A stretch of 34,759 nucleotides of DNA from Candidatus Jordarchaeia archaeon (GTDB lineage: Archaea > Asgardarchaeota > Jordiarchaeia > Jordiarchaeales > Jordiarchaeaceae): NCBI GenBank assembly GCA_029856435.1, contig JAHQXB010000163.1, forward strand, positions 1 through 34,759, given 5' to 3'. The position numbers were made by a program, and so were the translations under genes. Below are positions 1 through 7,196 of this stretch, in pieces. The notes under the pieces are model-generated. The model was given only the letters and a program-made list of their open reading frames with translations, made no database searches and was not told where the DNA came from. How positions within the stretch are numbered: the first letter of the stretch is position 1; each line of letters starts with the position of its first letter.

Positions 1-2
1 TC

Positions 3-509
3 AAGAAGCATACCATGTATAGGAAGCGGTGGGGGTGGAACCGCGAACTGAGCTACACCGACTGGAAGAGGATAGTGTCTCTAATAAAGTATAAGAGCTG
101 CGTGGAGCTTTTAAGTCCCCGTCTGGCCTCTAAGACCTGCTCTGTGTGCGGGTGGTTGAATAAAGACCTGAGGGGAGCGGTCTTCAAGTGTTGGCGGTGG
201 GGCGTTGTAATCGGTCGTCAGCTCAACGCAGCCATAAACCTTCACCTAAGGATGGAGGGTCTTTCTCCCCACCCGACCACGTTCTTCCGCTCGATCGTGA
301 GACCTCTCCTGCACTCCTCACGGCGTTGGCGGCAACACCCGCAGGAGAAGTGGTCAGTGAAGAAGCGGAGACGTGGATTCGTGAAGGTGGGGAGCGGGTT
401 CACCCTGACTGGGGTGGAGTGGAAGGCGGCTGATGAGCTCGCGAGGCCGCCGCATGATACTGTGAAGTCCCAACTCCTATGTAATTCTATGAATTTCTAC
501 ATAGAGTAG
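3..509 (+). pseudogene. C-terminal remnant of a TnpB-like (IS200/IS605, OrfB) protein
   Basis: The frame is open from the window edge to the stop at 507-509, so the 5' part is outside the window. It carries the TnpB C-terminal signature: SKTCSVCG, then about 20 residues later a second zinc knuckle and a final NAAINL block. Two key positions are damaged. The second knuckle reads CWRWG instead of CxxCG. The usual DRDxNAA, which carries the last RuvC Asp, reads GRQLNAA. In the family that Asp is needed for RNA-guided nuclease activity, so this copy is probably dead. Base composition is GC-rich compared with the A/T-rich DNA that follows, as expected of a transferred element. A different frame at 188-433 is open too but shows no family features. 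TnpB ancestry is fairly sure; how intact the upstream part is cannot be judged. Confidence 0.75.
477..504. repeat. 7-bp-arm inverted repeat at the end of the TnpB remnant
   Basis: CTATGTA at 477-483 and TACATAG at 498-504 are perfect reverse complements with a 14-nt loop. It overlaps the stop of the TnpB frame. IS200/IS605 elements carry subterminal hairpins at their ends, so this may be a relic of the right end, but the arm is short and A/T-rich. Confidence 0.35.
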
Positions 510-661
510 AACCCCAAGGCCACATTTTTCCATGAATTCATCCCATTTTTTTAAAGAGATATAGAATTTCTTAATTGAAAAGATTTTTGATTCTGAAATT
601 ATCTTTATTGTTATCAAATTTAAAAACAGTATAGTTTAAGGAAAACTGGGAGTTGCAGTTT

Positions 662-1531
662 ATGAATAGGAATATTTTGAGGATTGTGGCACATGGAGAC
701 TGGGATGGGGTGGTGGGAGCGGGACTTCTCGCACGTGTTTATGATGTGCCTCTGGAGTTTCCTCTCGAATTAGCGGATTTAGTTATTGAGGATGCAGCCT
801 GCATTGAGATTACTCCTGGCCGTGTAAGCAGTATAAGGAACTCTATCATAATTGACCATCATGCAACTGAAACCCACCCATATACAGATGAGAAGGGAAA
901 CGTTTGGATTCTTAACCCGGAGTACCGGGCGGTTTCCTCCCTAATAGCAGACCAATGGTCACTGGAATTTCCAAGTGAATGGAGAACTGCTATAGAGGAG
1001 GTGGACACAGCAAACCTCAACTCACCACTGAGCAAAACATTATGGAAAGCCTATCGTGTGGATGCTAAAGGCTTTCCCCGCCAAAAAGTCGCAGAAATGG
1101 TCAAGAAAGGAGAATGGGAACAGCTCGGTAAATGGGCTTATGAGAAGAAAGAGGAGTACCGGAAAGTGGAGGAAAAAACCAAAGAGCTCCTCGGCAAAAG
1201 CACCAACCTAACTTCGGAGTCGGTCTATTTCACCTTCCAGTTCAGCAACCGTTGGGAGAGGGGAGCCTCCAAGGACGCCATGCTCCTACTAGAGGAAAAG
1301 AATCCCATAGTGGTCGCCATAGCGGTTGAAGAAAAGGGCATCAAGGGTGGAACCATAGCCACAAGGAGAAACATTGACCTTACCAAAGCCTATGAACACC
1401 TGAGAAAAAAGGGCTACACCTCCGGCGGCCACAGAAACGTTGGAGGGTTCCAAGCCTTAAAGCCAAAAACCTTGGAGCAGACCCTAAGGGATTTGAAAAG
1501 TGCTTTGGAAAATCTGAAAGAAGAAACTTGA
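662..1531 (+). CDS. DHH/DHHA1 family phosphoesterase
   Basis: This is a metal-dependent phosphoesterase of the DHH superfamily (RecJ / nanoRNase / pAp phosphatase-like), expected in the cytoplasm and hydrolysing phosphodiester or phosphoanhydride bonds of small nucleic-acid substrates. Numbering from the TTG at 653, motif I is AHGDWDGVVGA (residues 13-23), the signature IIDHHATE has Asp68-His69-His70, and the C-terminal DHHA1 loop GGHRNVGG starts near residue 258. The 290-residue length suits the short archaeal DHH-DHHA1 proteins, which lack the extra RecJ domains. I chose ATG 662 over TTG 653 because GGGAG at 648-652 lies about 9 nt before it and is too close to the TTG. An AAATTTAAAAA stretch around 617-627 could be the TATA box. 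It stands alone and converges with the next gene. The family is certain; the substrate is not predictable. Confidence 0.9.
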   Translation: MNRNILRIVAHGDWDGVVGAGLLARVYDVPLEFPLELADLVIEDAACIEITPGRVSSIRNSIIIDHHATETHPYTDEKGNVWILNPEYRAVSSLIADQWSLEFPSEWRTAIEEVDTANLNSPLSKTLWKAYRVDAKGFPRQKVAEMVKKGEWEQLGKWAYEKKEEYRKVEEKTKELLGKSTNLTSESVYFTFQFSNRWERGASKDAMLLLEEKNPIVVAIAVEEKGIKGGTIATRRNIDLTKAYEHLRKKGYTSGGHRNVGGFQALKPKTLEQTLRDLKSALENLKEET

Positions 1532-1578
1532 AAAGTAGAATATTTGTTTCTCGTTTTTCGGATTAATCTAGTCTTTCT

Positions 1579-2805
1579 TTAAATAAGCTCCATTATAAGT
1601 ATGGAGGCTAGTAGGGCTAGGGAGGTTATAGTGTCTGCAAGTGAGGTTTCCACTGGAATAACAAAATTGTCCGGGTCTAACCCCCTCTTAAAAGTCAAGA
1701 TAGCAATGAAAAGAGTCAGCAGAAGGATTATGGAAACCGCAATTAGATTGGTGAGCAACAGTAAAGCAGTGAGCCTCAAGAACTTTTGTAGGGTAAAGAT
1801 GTTGTTTATAACTAGTGAGCATAGGGCGTATATAAGAAACATTATTATTGAGGCGATCCATGTTGAAAAAATTCTCCTAGCATGGTTTTTCATGCTGGAT
1901 AGTGATGGTTCAAGGAGGCCAAGTATAAGCTTTGTGGTGGCAGTGGAGCCGACAACCGAGCCAACATCGCCCACAGTGTCAATTAAGGCGGGGTACACCG
2001 TATAAATTTCCAATCTACTGCCCACGGTTTCGCTGATTACCCTCAAAAATGTCCCAGTAAAGTTCACAATAAATGCCACCAACACCAGGGTGAGCAGAGA
2101 CTCCTTTATTGTTTTTTCAAATTCCCGCTCACGAATACTTTTTGGCAAAACAGCTAGCGACAATACTAGCAGCAACATTCCAAATAGCATGGTCGCGTGT
2201 CTGCCTCCAGGTCCCAACAGAAAAAACAGGTTAAGGGTAAAGGAGTAGCATAGGGTGATGAAAATGTCTGCCACCGTAGACATCACGGGATAGGTGATAA
2301 TATCGGGGTCCAAACCCTTTTTAAATGAAATAAAGGATACCTGAACGGTAACCAGAGACAAAGGCAAACCCAAAAACATGGTGGAAGACGCGACAACTAG
2401 AATATCCCAAAAATCCCCAAAAGTTAAACCCCAAAAAAAGACTCCTAAAAATAAGGACACCAAACTTATCACAAAGCTCGATATCAATGTCAAAACTATT
2501 GCTGCTTTGAAAAGCAGATAGAAATCCTTGGTGTTTCCTAAAATCCTCGGATAGGCAGTACCCAAATGCAGTGCGGTGCCTAAACGTCCACTAAGCAAAC
2601 CACTAATCATACCCCTCACAGTCAAAATCCCCGGATATATAGCCAGAGCCCAACGGGAAAGCTGAAACACGTCAAGCTGGTAAGCCACAGTGAAGCCCGC
2701 AACAATCCCCCCAAGATTAAAAAGGAGAGCTAACAGAGCCTCCCCGAAGTATCTTGGCAACAGAATATTTCTCCAAGAAATAAGTGTAGCCTTGACAGAC
2801 TTCAT
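1579..2805 (-). CDS. SLC41/MgtE-type divalent cation transporter, double MgtE membrane domain
   Basis: An integral membrane protein of about 408 residues with roughly ten hydrophobic helices arranged as two homologous halves. Each half ends with the MgtE membrane-domain motif: KKGLDPDIITYPVMSTVAD in the first and RGLDPDNFVIPVETSLAD in the second. An additional LIDTVGDVGSVVGS block opens the second half. Bacterial MgtE has one such domain preceded by N and CBS regulatory domains. This protein has two and no cytosolic sensor, which is the archaeal/eukaryotic SLC41 layout. The likely substrate is Mg2+ or a related divalent ion. The frame could begin at a GTG 33 nt upstream, but ATG 2805 is preceded by AAGGTGG at a normal distance, so I place the start there. 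It converges with the DHH gene, with a 47-nt gap. Confidence 0.85.
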   Translation of the reverse strand: MKSVKATLISWRNILLPRYFGEALLALLFNLGGIVAGFTVAYQLDVFQLSRWALAIYPGILTVRGMISGLLSGRLGTALHLGTAYPRILGNTKDFYLLFKAAIVLTLISSFVISLVSLFLGVFFWGLTFGDFWDILVVASSTMFLGLPLSLVTVQVSFISFKKGLDPDIITYPVMSTVADIFITLCYSFTLNLFFLLGPGGRHATMLFGMLLLVLSLAVLPKSIREREFEKTIKESLLTLVLVAFIVNFTGTFLRVISETVGSRLEIYTVYPALIDTVGDVGSVVGSTATTKLILGLLEPSLSSMKNHARRIFSTWIASIIMFLIYALCSLVINNIFTLQKFLRLTALLLLTNLIAVSIILLLTLFIAILTFKRGLDPDNFVIPVETSLADTITSLALLASILIMELI

Positions 2806-3666
2806 ACTGTCCACCTTCCAATAACAGAGAAGCAGCACCAGAATTATTCAAGCACGCTACAAATTAAGCTAGAAAATCTGGAGTCCGCACCACACACATG
2901 GGGAGGCAACATTGGAAATTTTACATGTTCATTACGCCACATTCACTCTGTGTAGCTGCTCTTTAAGCATTAAAGACCCATTACCACCAATTGAGAATAG
3001 CGAAAAGTACATCAACACACACGCAATCCTTGCGCAATCACCTGCCTGAAAGCTTCATACCGTTACTTAGGTATGTCTTCAAAGAGTTGAAGCAAAACCA
3101 AAATATAAGGTTAACCCTGTTTCAGCACTGTTTCCTCCAAGCATCACCTATTTATGGGATGGTGCTGTTTCATGTCTCCCCCTGCCCTCTCCACCTTAAA
3201 TTTGTATTTCCCCTCTCATAAAATACGATTTCAAAACTTTAAATAAACGCGCACCTACCCTCAATAAGTGACACTGAATTAACAACACTACCTATTCCGG
3301 CAATGCTGTGGGCGGTATACTTCTAAACGTTTGAGGTTAATGATTTTTATTTTTAGGGTACTAGGGGGTGCCAGTTCTCAAATTAGTAATTCCATCGCTT
3401 CCTAGAAGCTTTTTGAAAAAACGCCAAACAGTAAATACCAAAATTCCTTCTGCGTTGCGTCATCATCTTTAAATTAATACAGTAGGGGGATGGCTGATTT
3501 TCTTAATCAAAATTTTTATATACAATTTTTTATTTAGTATAAGCATTGCAGTTCATTTACTTATAAATTTTTAAATAGTTCTCGCATTAATGTTTTATTT
3601 TGTGGAGGGCGTAGTTGGTGTCTTAATCTAGCTGTTTATGCTTAAGGCGTTTTTTGGGGTGATGTT
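2806..3666. other. 861-bp intergenic region, no convincing gene
   Basis: The region lies between divergent genes. The only longer open frame (2991-3221, +) has no ribosome site, no recognisable motif and a low-complexity composition, so I do not call it. Composition becomes strongly A/T-rich from about 3440 to 3600, where promoter-like elements for the next operon lie. No tRNA, repeat array or clear hairpin was seen. Confidence 0.6.
3561..3568 (+). promoter_or_regulatory. TATA-box candidate for the thiol-redox operon
   Basis: TTATAAAT at 3561-3568 matches the archaeal TATA consensus and lies in the most A/T-rich stretch before the operon. Transcription would then begin near 3590, giving a leader of about 75 nt that contains a GGAGGGCG motif at 3604-3611 and the ribosome site GGTGA at 3658-3662. 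A second TATA-like stretch lies at 3514-3523. Confidence 0.4.
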
Positions 3667-5061
3667 TTGGTTGAAGAGTTTGACGTTATAGTGGTTGGTT
3701 CTGGTTCAGGAATGATTGTGGCTTCGAATGCTGTTGAAAGCGGTTTGAAAGTGGCCTTGGTTGAGAAGGGACCCCCTCTGGGTGGAACTTGCCTCAATTG
3801 GGGTTGTATTCCTTCAAAGATGCTCATCTACCCGGCGGATGTCGTGACCATGATTAAGGAAGCGGAAAAAATTGGCATCAGGGCCAAAATAGAGAAAATC
3901 GATTTTCAAAAGATTATGCACCGAATGCGTCACCTCATCAGCGAGGAGAATCGAGGAATGGCTTTAGGGGTGGAGCGGGATCCAAATATTAAGTGGTTTA
4001 AAAACATAGGCGAATTCGTCTCCGATTACACTATGAAGGTGGGAGACCGAAAGATTAGGGGCGAAAAAATCTTCATAGTTTCTGGAGCCAGGCCTTTTAT
4101 TCCTCCAATTAAGGGTATCGATGGTGTAAACTATTTGACCAATGAGACCGTGCTGGAACTAGAGGAGCTACCTTCAAGTATTATCATCATTGGTGGGGGA
4201 TATGTGGGCTGTGAATATGGCCACTTCTTTGCGGGAATGGGTAGTGAGGTTACAATAGTGGAGTTGGGTCCCAGACTTGTGCCGGGCGAGGAGCCCGAAA
4301 TATCAGAGCTACTCAAAAAGGAGATGGGAAAAAGAATGAAGATACTCACGAATCACCAAGTAGTTGAGGTTGGGGAAAAAAATAAGGTAAAGACGGTGGT
4401 GGCCAAGGAAACTACCAGTGGGAAGGTTAAAGAGCTGTCAGCTGAGGCCTTAATGGTTGCTGTGGGCCGCAAGCCCAACTCTGACTTACTTAAGCCGGAG
4501 AAAACTGGTGTAGAGGTAGATAGTAAGGGATTCATAAAGGTGAACGATTACTTGGAAACCACCAAGAAGAACATTTGGGCTTTCGGAGATGCCATTAATA
4601 AGCAGATGTTTAGACACGCAGCCAATTACGAGGCACAGGTGGCATGGCATAATGCCTTCAGCGACCACAAGGTGCCAATAAACCTCTCTGCGACACCCCA
4701 CGCGGTTTTCACGCATCCCCAAATAGCGTCGGTTGGCTTAACCGAGGAGCAGGCGAAAAAGGAAGGACGCAAAATTTTGGTGGGTTACTACCACTTTAGA
4801 GAGACCGCCAAAGGCTCAGCGATGGGAAACCCTGAGGGATTTGTGAAGGTCATAGTGGAGCAAAGCACGGGGAAAATTCTGGGCGGACATATAATTGGCC
4901 CCTTTGCACCTGAACTCATACAGGAGATTGTAAACGCTATGGCTTATGGGAATGGTTCCTATGCCCCCATCATTAGGGCTATGCACATTCACCCCGCAGC
5001 CACAGAAACAGTTAAGTGGGCTTTTGGCAACCTGAGAACAGTGGACGATGATTCCATTTAG
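3667..5061 (+). CDS. Dihydrolipoamide-dehydrogenase-like flavoprotein disulfide reductase
   Basis: A 464-residue class I pyridine-nucleotide disulfide oxidoreductase that moves electrons between NAD(P)H, FAD and a redox-active disulfide. The N-terminal FAD loop is VVGSGSGM (9-16). The active disulfide is Cys42-Cys47 in GGTCLNWGCIPSK. The NAD(P) loop IIGGGYVGCEYG is near residue 175, the second FAD motif WAFGDA near 305, and the C-terminal catalytic pair sits in HIHPAATE. There is no N-terminal HMA domain and no C-terminal vicinal Cys pair, which argues against mercuric reductase. The start is TTG with GGTGA about 5 nt upstream. It is followed after 14 nt by a glutaredoxin-like gene and then an FTR-like gene. 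No lipoyl-protein or 2-oxoacid dehydrogenase genes lie nearby, so its true substrate may be the glutaredoxin-like partner or a low-molecular-weight disulfide rather than lipoamide. Confidence 0.85.
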   Translation: MVEEFDVIVVGSGSGMIVASNAVESGLKVALVEKGPPLGGTCLNWGCIPSKMLIYPADVVTMIKEAEKIGIRAKIEKIDFQKIMHRMRHLISEENRGMALGVERDPNIKWFKNIGEFVSDYTMKVGDRKIRGEKIFIVSGARPFIPPIKGIDGVNYLTNETVLELEELPSSIIIIGGGYVGCEYGHFFAGMGSEVTIVELGPRLVPGEEPEISELLKKEMGKRMKILTNHQVVEVGEKNKVKTVVAKETTSGKVKELSAEALMVAVGRKPNSDLLKPEKTGVEVDSKGFIKVNDYLETTKKNIWAFGDAINKQMFRHAANYEAQVAWHNAFSDHKVPINLSATPHAVFTHPQIASVGLTEEQAKKEGRKILVGYYHFRETAKGSAMGNPEGFVKVIVEQSTGKILGGHIIGPFAPELIQEIVNAMAYGNGSYAPIIRAMHIHPAATETVKWAFGNLRTVDDDSI

Positions 5062-5075
5062 GGAGTGATGTTGGA

Positions 5076-5360
5076 ATGGATGTGGTAAAAGTTCCAGGTA
5101 GCAATAGGAAGCATAAGGTTCGCATGTATGCTTTGAGCACCTGTATCTGGTGTAAGCGGACAAAACAGTTTTTGAAGGATAACAACATAGAATACGAATA
5201 CGTGGATGTGGACCTGGCGAACAGGGAGGACTACGAACAAATCAGGCAAGAGATTTTGAGTAGGGGAGGAAGCCTCTCCTTTCCAGTAATAATAATAGAT
5301 GATAACAAGTTAATTAATGGTTTTCGTGAAAACGATTTGAGGGAGGCTTTAGAGATTTGA
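5076..5360 (+). CDS. Glutaredoxin/NrdH-like redox protein
   Basis: A 94-residue thioredoxin-fold protein. The redox motif is STCIWCKRTKQFL with Cys23 and Cys26, followed by the typical glutaredoxin segment IEYEYVDVDL, the cis-Pro region SFPVIIID and a C-terminal helix. A short N-terminal extension of about 14 residues precedes the first strand. Such proteins shuttle electrons to target disulfides. The start ATG is preceded by GGAGTGAT. It sits between the flavoprotein (14 nt gap) and the FTR-like gene (4-nt overlap), so all three are almost certainly translated from one mRNA. The natural reading is that it is the electron carrier of this operon, reduced either by NAD(P)H through the flavoprotein or by ferredoxin through the FTR-like protein. 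Confidence 0.88.
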   Translation: MDVVKVPGSNRKHKVRMYALSTCIWCKRTKQFLKDNNIEYEYVDVDLANREDYEQIRQEILSRGGSLSFPVIIIDDNKLINGFRENDLREALEI

Positions 5361-5908
5361 CCACTCTGGAAGAGGTTCAAAAAAGAGCGGAAAGCGACGC
5401 AAAAACTTACGGCTACTACCTAAACCCAGACCCAGAATTTCTCAAAGGGCTCATCGAGGGACTTAAGAAAAACTGGGACCGCTATGGCTATCCCTCCTGT
5501 CCCTGCAGATTGGCCTCAGGAAACATTGAAATCGACCGCGACATAATCTGTCCCTGCGATTACCGAGACCCCGACGTGGCAGAGTACGGACAGTGTTACT
5601 GCTCCCTATACGTCAGTAAAGAGGTGTACGAAGGTAAAGCCCCCCTAAGATCAATTCCGGAACGCAGACCCAAAGAAAAACAAATCAGATCCTTCGAAGC
5701 CGCCAAGGCCCCCACCAAAAAGGAAAAAGCTGAAGGGGAGATAAAATTGGAAGCCGAGAAACCTATTACAATTGAGAAGAGGTTGTGGTACTGTAAGCAG
5801 TGTGGCTACGTGGTCTACAGGGAGGACCCCCCATACATTTGCCCCATATGCAAGGCGAAGAGGGAAATGTTTTCCGAAATAAAAATAGTCATCTCCGACA
5901 AGAGATAA
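5357..5908 (+). CDS. Ferredoxin:thioredoxin reductase-like catalytic protein fused to rubredoxin
   Basis: The N-terminal domain (1-95) is the catalytic subunit fold of ferredoxin:thioredoxin reductase. By alignment with the plant/cyanobacterial enzyme, Cys48, Cys65, Cys67 and Cys80 would bind the 4Fe-4S cluster, and Cys50 and Cys82 would form the redox disulfide, in the motifs SCPCR, CPCDY and CYCSL. A charged linker of about 45 residues follows. Residues 143-172 form a rubredoxin-type domain with Cys146/149 and Cys162/165. A rubredoxin-fused enzyme of this type, called ferredoxin:disulfide reductase, is known from Methanosarcina. No variable (alpha) FTR subunit is seen. The start is a TTG overlapping the stop of the glutaredoxin gene by 4 nt, showing translational coupling. 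The likely role is one-electron ferredoxin or rubredoxin input to a two-electron disulfide, with the adjacent glutaredoxin-like protein as target. Confidence 0.9.
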   Translation: MTTLEEVQKRAESDAKTYGYYLNPDPEFLKGLIEGLKKNWDRYGYPSCPCRLASGNIEIDRDIICPCDYRDPDVAEYGQCYCSLYVSKEVYEGKAPLRSIPERRPKEKQIRSFEAAKAPTKKEKAEGEIKLEAEKPITIEKRLWYCKQCGYVVYREDPPYICPICKAKREMFSEIKIVISDKR

Positions 5909-5984
5909 AAAATAGGATGCAAGAAGATAATTTTCCAAAAATAGTTCTTTAATTGAGAGCTTTAAATAATAAGTTGTTTCTCCT

Positions 5985-6260
5985 TTATTTTTTTGTCTTC
6001 TGTTGTTCTTCTGTGCCTCGGGTGCAAAAGTAGTCCTTGGTGAATTTCATTTCTTTCCATACTGGGCAGTCTGGACACTGACAGCCTACTTCCTCAGTTA
6101 TCTTTTTACTTTTTCCCCTTAGGGGGTGGCAGTAGACTATGTAGGTGTCAGGTTCTCCTAGGCTGGCGTAAGTTGGACAGTCCCTGCAGATACATATATT
6201 TTCAAATCGCTTCAACTTCTCCTGAGCCTTCCCAAGTTTTTCCCCGCGTGATCTAGACAT
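5985..6260 (-). CDS. Small Cys-rich protein, DUF2769-like
   Basis: A 91-residue soluble protein with eight Cys in the central part, arranged as CICRDCPTY, a lone Cys, GCQCPDCPV and a final FCTRG. This spacing, together with the GKS..I.E segment, resembles the DUF2769 family of archaea, whose function is unknown; the Cys pattern suggests a zinc or iron-sulfur site. The frame can start at a GTG at 6269, but GAGGTGA overlaps that codon and sits 5-6 nt before ATG 6260, so the ATG is the real start. It is divergent from the WrbA-like gene and shares its promoter region, which suggests a redox or stress role by association only. Confidence 0.75.
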   Translation of the reverse strand: MSRSRGEKLGKAQEKLKRFENICICRDCPTYASLGEPDTYIVYCHPLRGKSKKITEEVGCQCPDCPVWKEMKFTKDYFCTRGTEEQQKTKK

Positions 6261-6315
6261 AGATTTCACCTCATTTTAACCCTTCTAAAAATGTTAGGAT
6301 TAGAATAAATTTTAA

Positions 6316-6326
6316 CTTATAAAGCT
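6316..6326. promoter_or_regulatory. TATA-like element between divergent genes
   Basis: ACTTATAAAGC around 6316-6326 reads as a TATA box in both directions (TTATAAAG on one strand, CTTTATAA on the other). On the reverse strand it lies about 57 nt before the DUF2769-like start. On the forward strand it is about 178 nt before the WrbA-like start, so that gene may use a nearer box such as AAATATACT around 6348-6356. Confidence 0.35.
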
Positions 6327-6501
6327 TTACTAAAAAATCGTTTACACAAATATACTATTCATTTGAAATGTGAATACACATTCATAAATGGGGATTGTAA
6401 AGCCACTTACGAAGTCGTAGGGGGGAAATATTTTTCAATAACCACTTATTTCAAAGGCATGGAACAAGAAGGAAAGGAAACATTTTTCGGGAGGTGGAAA
6501 A

Positions 6502-7134
6502 ATGGAACCGAGGAAGACCAAAGTTTTAGTAGTGTTTTACAGCATGTATGGTAACACCGCTAAACTAGCAAAGGCTGTAGCTGAAGGAGCCCAACAGGTA
6601 GAAAATGTTGAAGTTTCCCTAAGACAGGTGGAGGAACTTATCCCCAAAGAAATTATACAGGCAAACGAGAGAATGAGGAAAGTCAAGGAGGAGCTGAGGG
6701 ATATTCCCCTCGTAACAGATAAGGATCTAGTGGAAGCAGATGGAATAGTGTTCGGTTCACCCACACGCTACGGAAACATGGCTGCCCAGATGAAAAATTT
6801 CATTGATAAAACCGGCGCTCTTTGGACACAGGGAAAACTGGTAAATAAAGTTGCGGGTGTATTCACCAGCACCAGCACACTCCACGGAGGGCAGGAAACC
6901 ACGCTCATAACAATGATGATACCCCTTTTACACCATGGCATGATAATAGTTGGTATTCCATATGCCATAGAGCCGAGGCTATTTTCCACAGAAGTGGGTG
7001 GAGGCAGCCCATATGGTGCGTCTTCCATATCTGGACCCAACTCCGAAAGAGAACCAACAAAAAATGATTTGGAAATTGCGAAAACCTTAGGAAGGAGAGT
7101 AGCGGAAATAGCTAAGAAAATATCTCAAAAGTAG
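6502..7134 (+). CDS. wrbA: WrbA-like flavodoxin-fold NAD(P)H:quinone oxidoreductase
   Basis: A 210-residue flavodoxin-fold protein. The FMN phosphate loop is YSMYGNTAKLA (13-23). The WrbA-type insert (VEELIPKEIIQANE) follows. The flavin-ring loop GSPTRYGNMAAQMKNFID is near 90-108, TLHGGQETT near 130, and the family-typical PYGASSISGP segment near 175. Length and motifs fit type IV NAD(P)H:quinone oxidoreductases, which reduce quinones by two electrons and protect against redox cycling. The ATG start has a strong GGAGGTGG 5 nt upstream. It converges with the methyltransferase/ATP-grasp fusion, and the 62-nt gap contains A- and T-runs that may end both transcripts. In an anaerobe the true electron acceptor may be something other than a quinone. 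Confidence 0.92.
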   Translation: MEPRKTKVLVVFYSMYGNTAKLAKAVAEGAQQVENVEVSLRQVEELIPKEIIQANERMRKVKEELRDIPLVTDKDLVEADGIVFGSPTRYGNMAAQMKNFIDKTGALWTQGKLVNKVAGVFTSTSTLHGGQETTLITMMIPLLHHGMIIVGIPYAIEPRLFSTEVGGGSPYGASSISGPNSEREPTKNDLEIAKTLGRRVAEIAKKISQK

Positions 7135-7196
7135 GTACAACTAATTGATTGCCAAAATTTGAAAAAAAATTAGGAGCAAAAAAATCTTTTTTAGTT

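Noticed and set aside
188-433. Open frame overlapping the TnpB remnant
   Set aside because: It lacks any TnpB or other family motif and is a GC-driven open frame beside the recognisable one.
484-504. GAATTTCTAC resembling part of a Cas12a-type CRISPR repeat
   Set aside because: Occurs once, without the complementary GTAGAT arm or any repeat-spacer periodicity.
2991-3221. 76-codon open frame between the transporter and the thiol-redox operon
   Set aside because: No ribosome site, no motif and a composition like non-coding DNA.
3667-5061. Mercuric reductase
   Set aside because: The fold and CxxxxC match, but the C-terminal Cys pair and HMA domain are missing, so a Lpd-like reductase is the safer call.
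6363-6554. Short frame overlapping the start of the WrbA-like gene
   Set aside because: It overlaps a strongly supported gene and its ribosome site and has no motif of its own.
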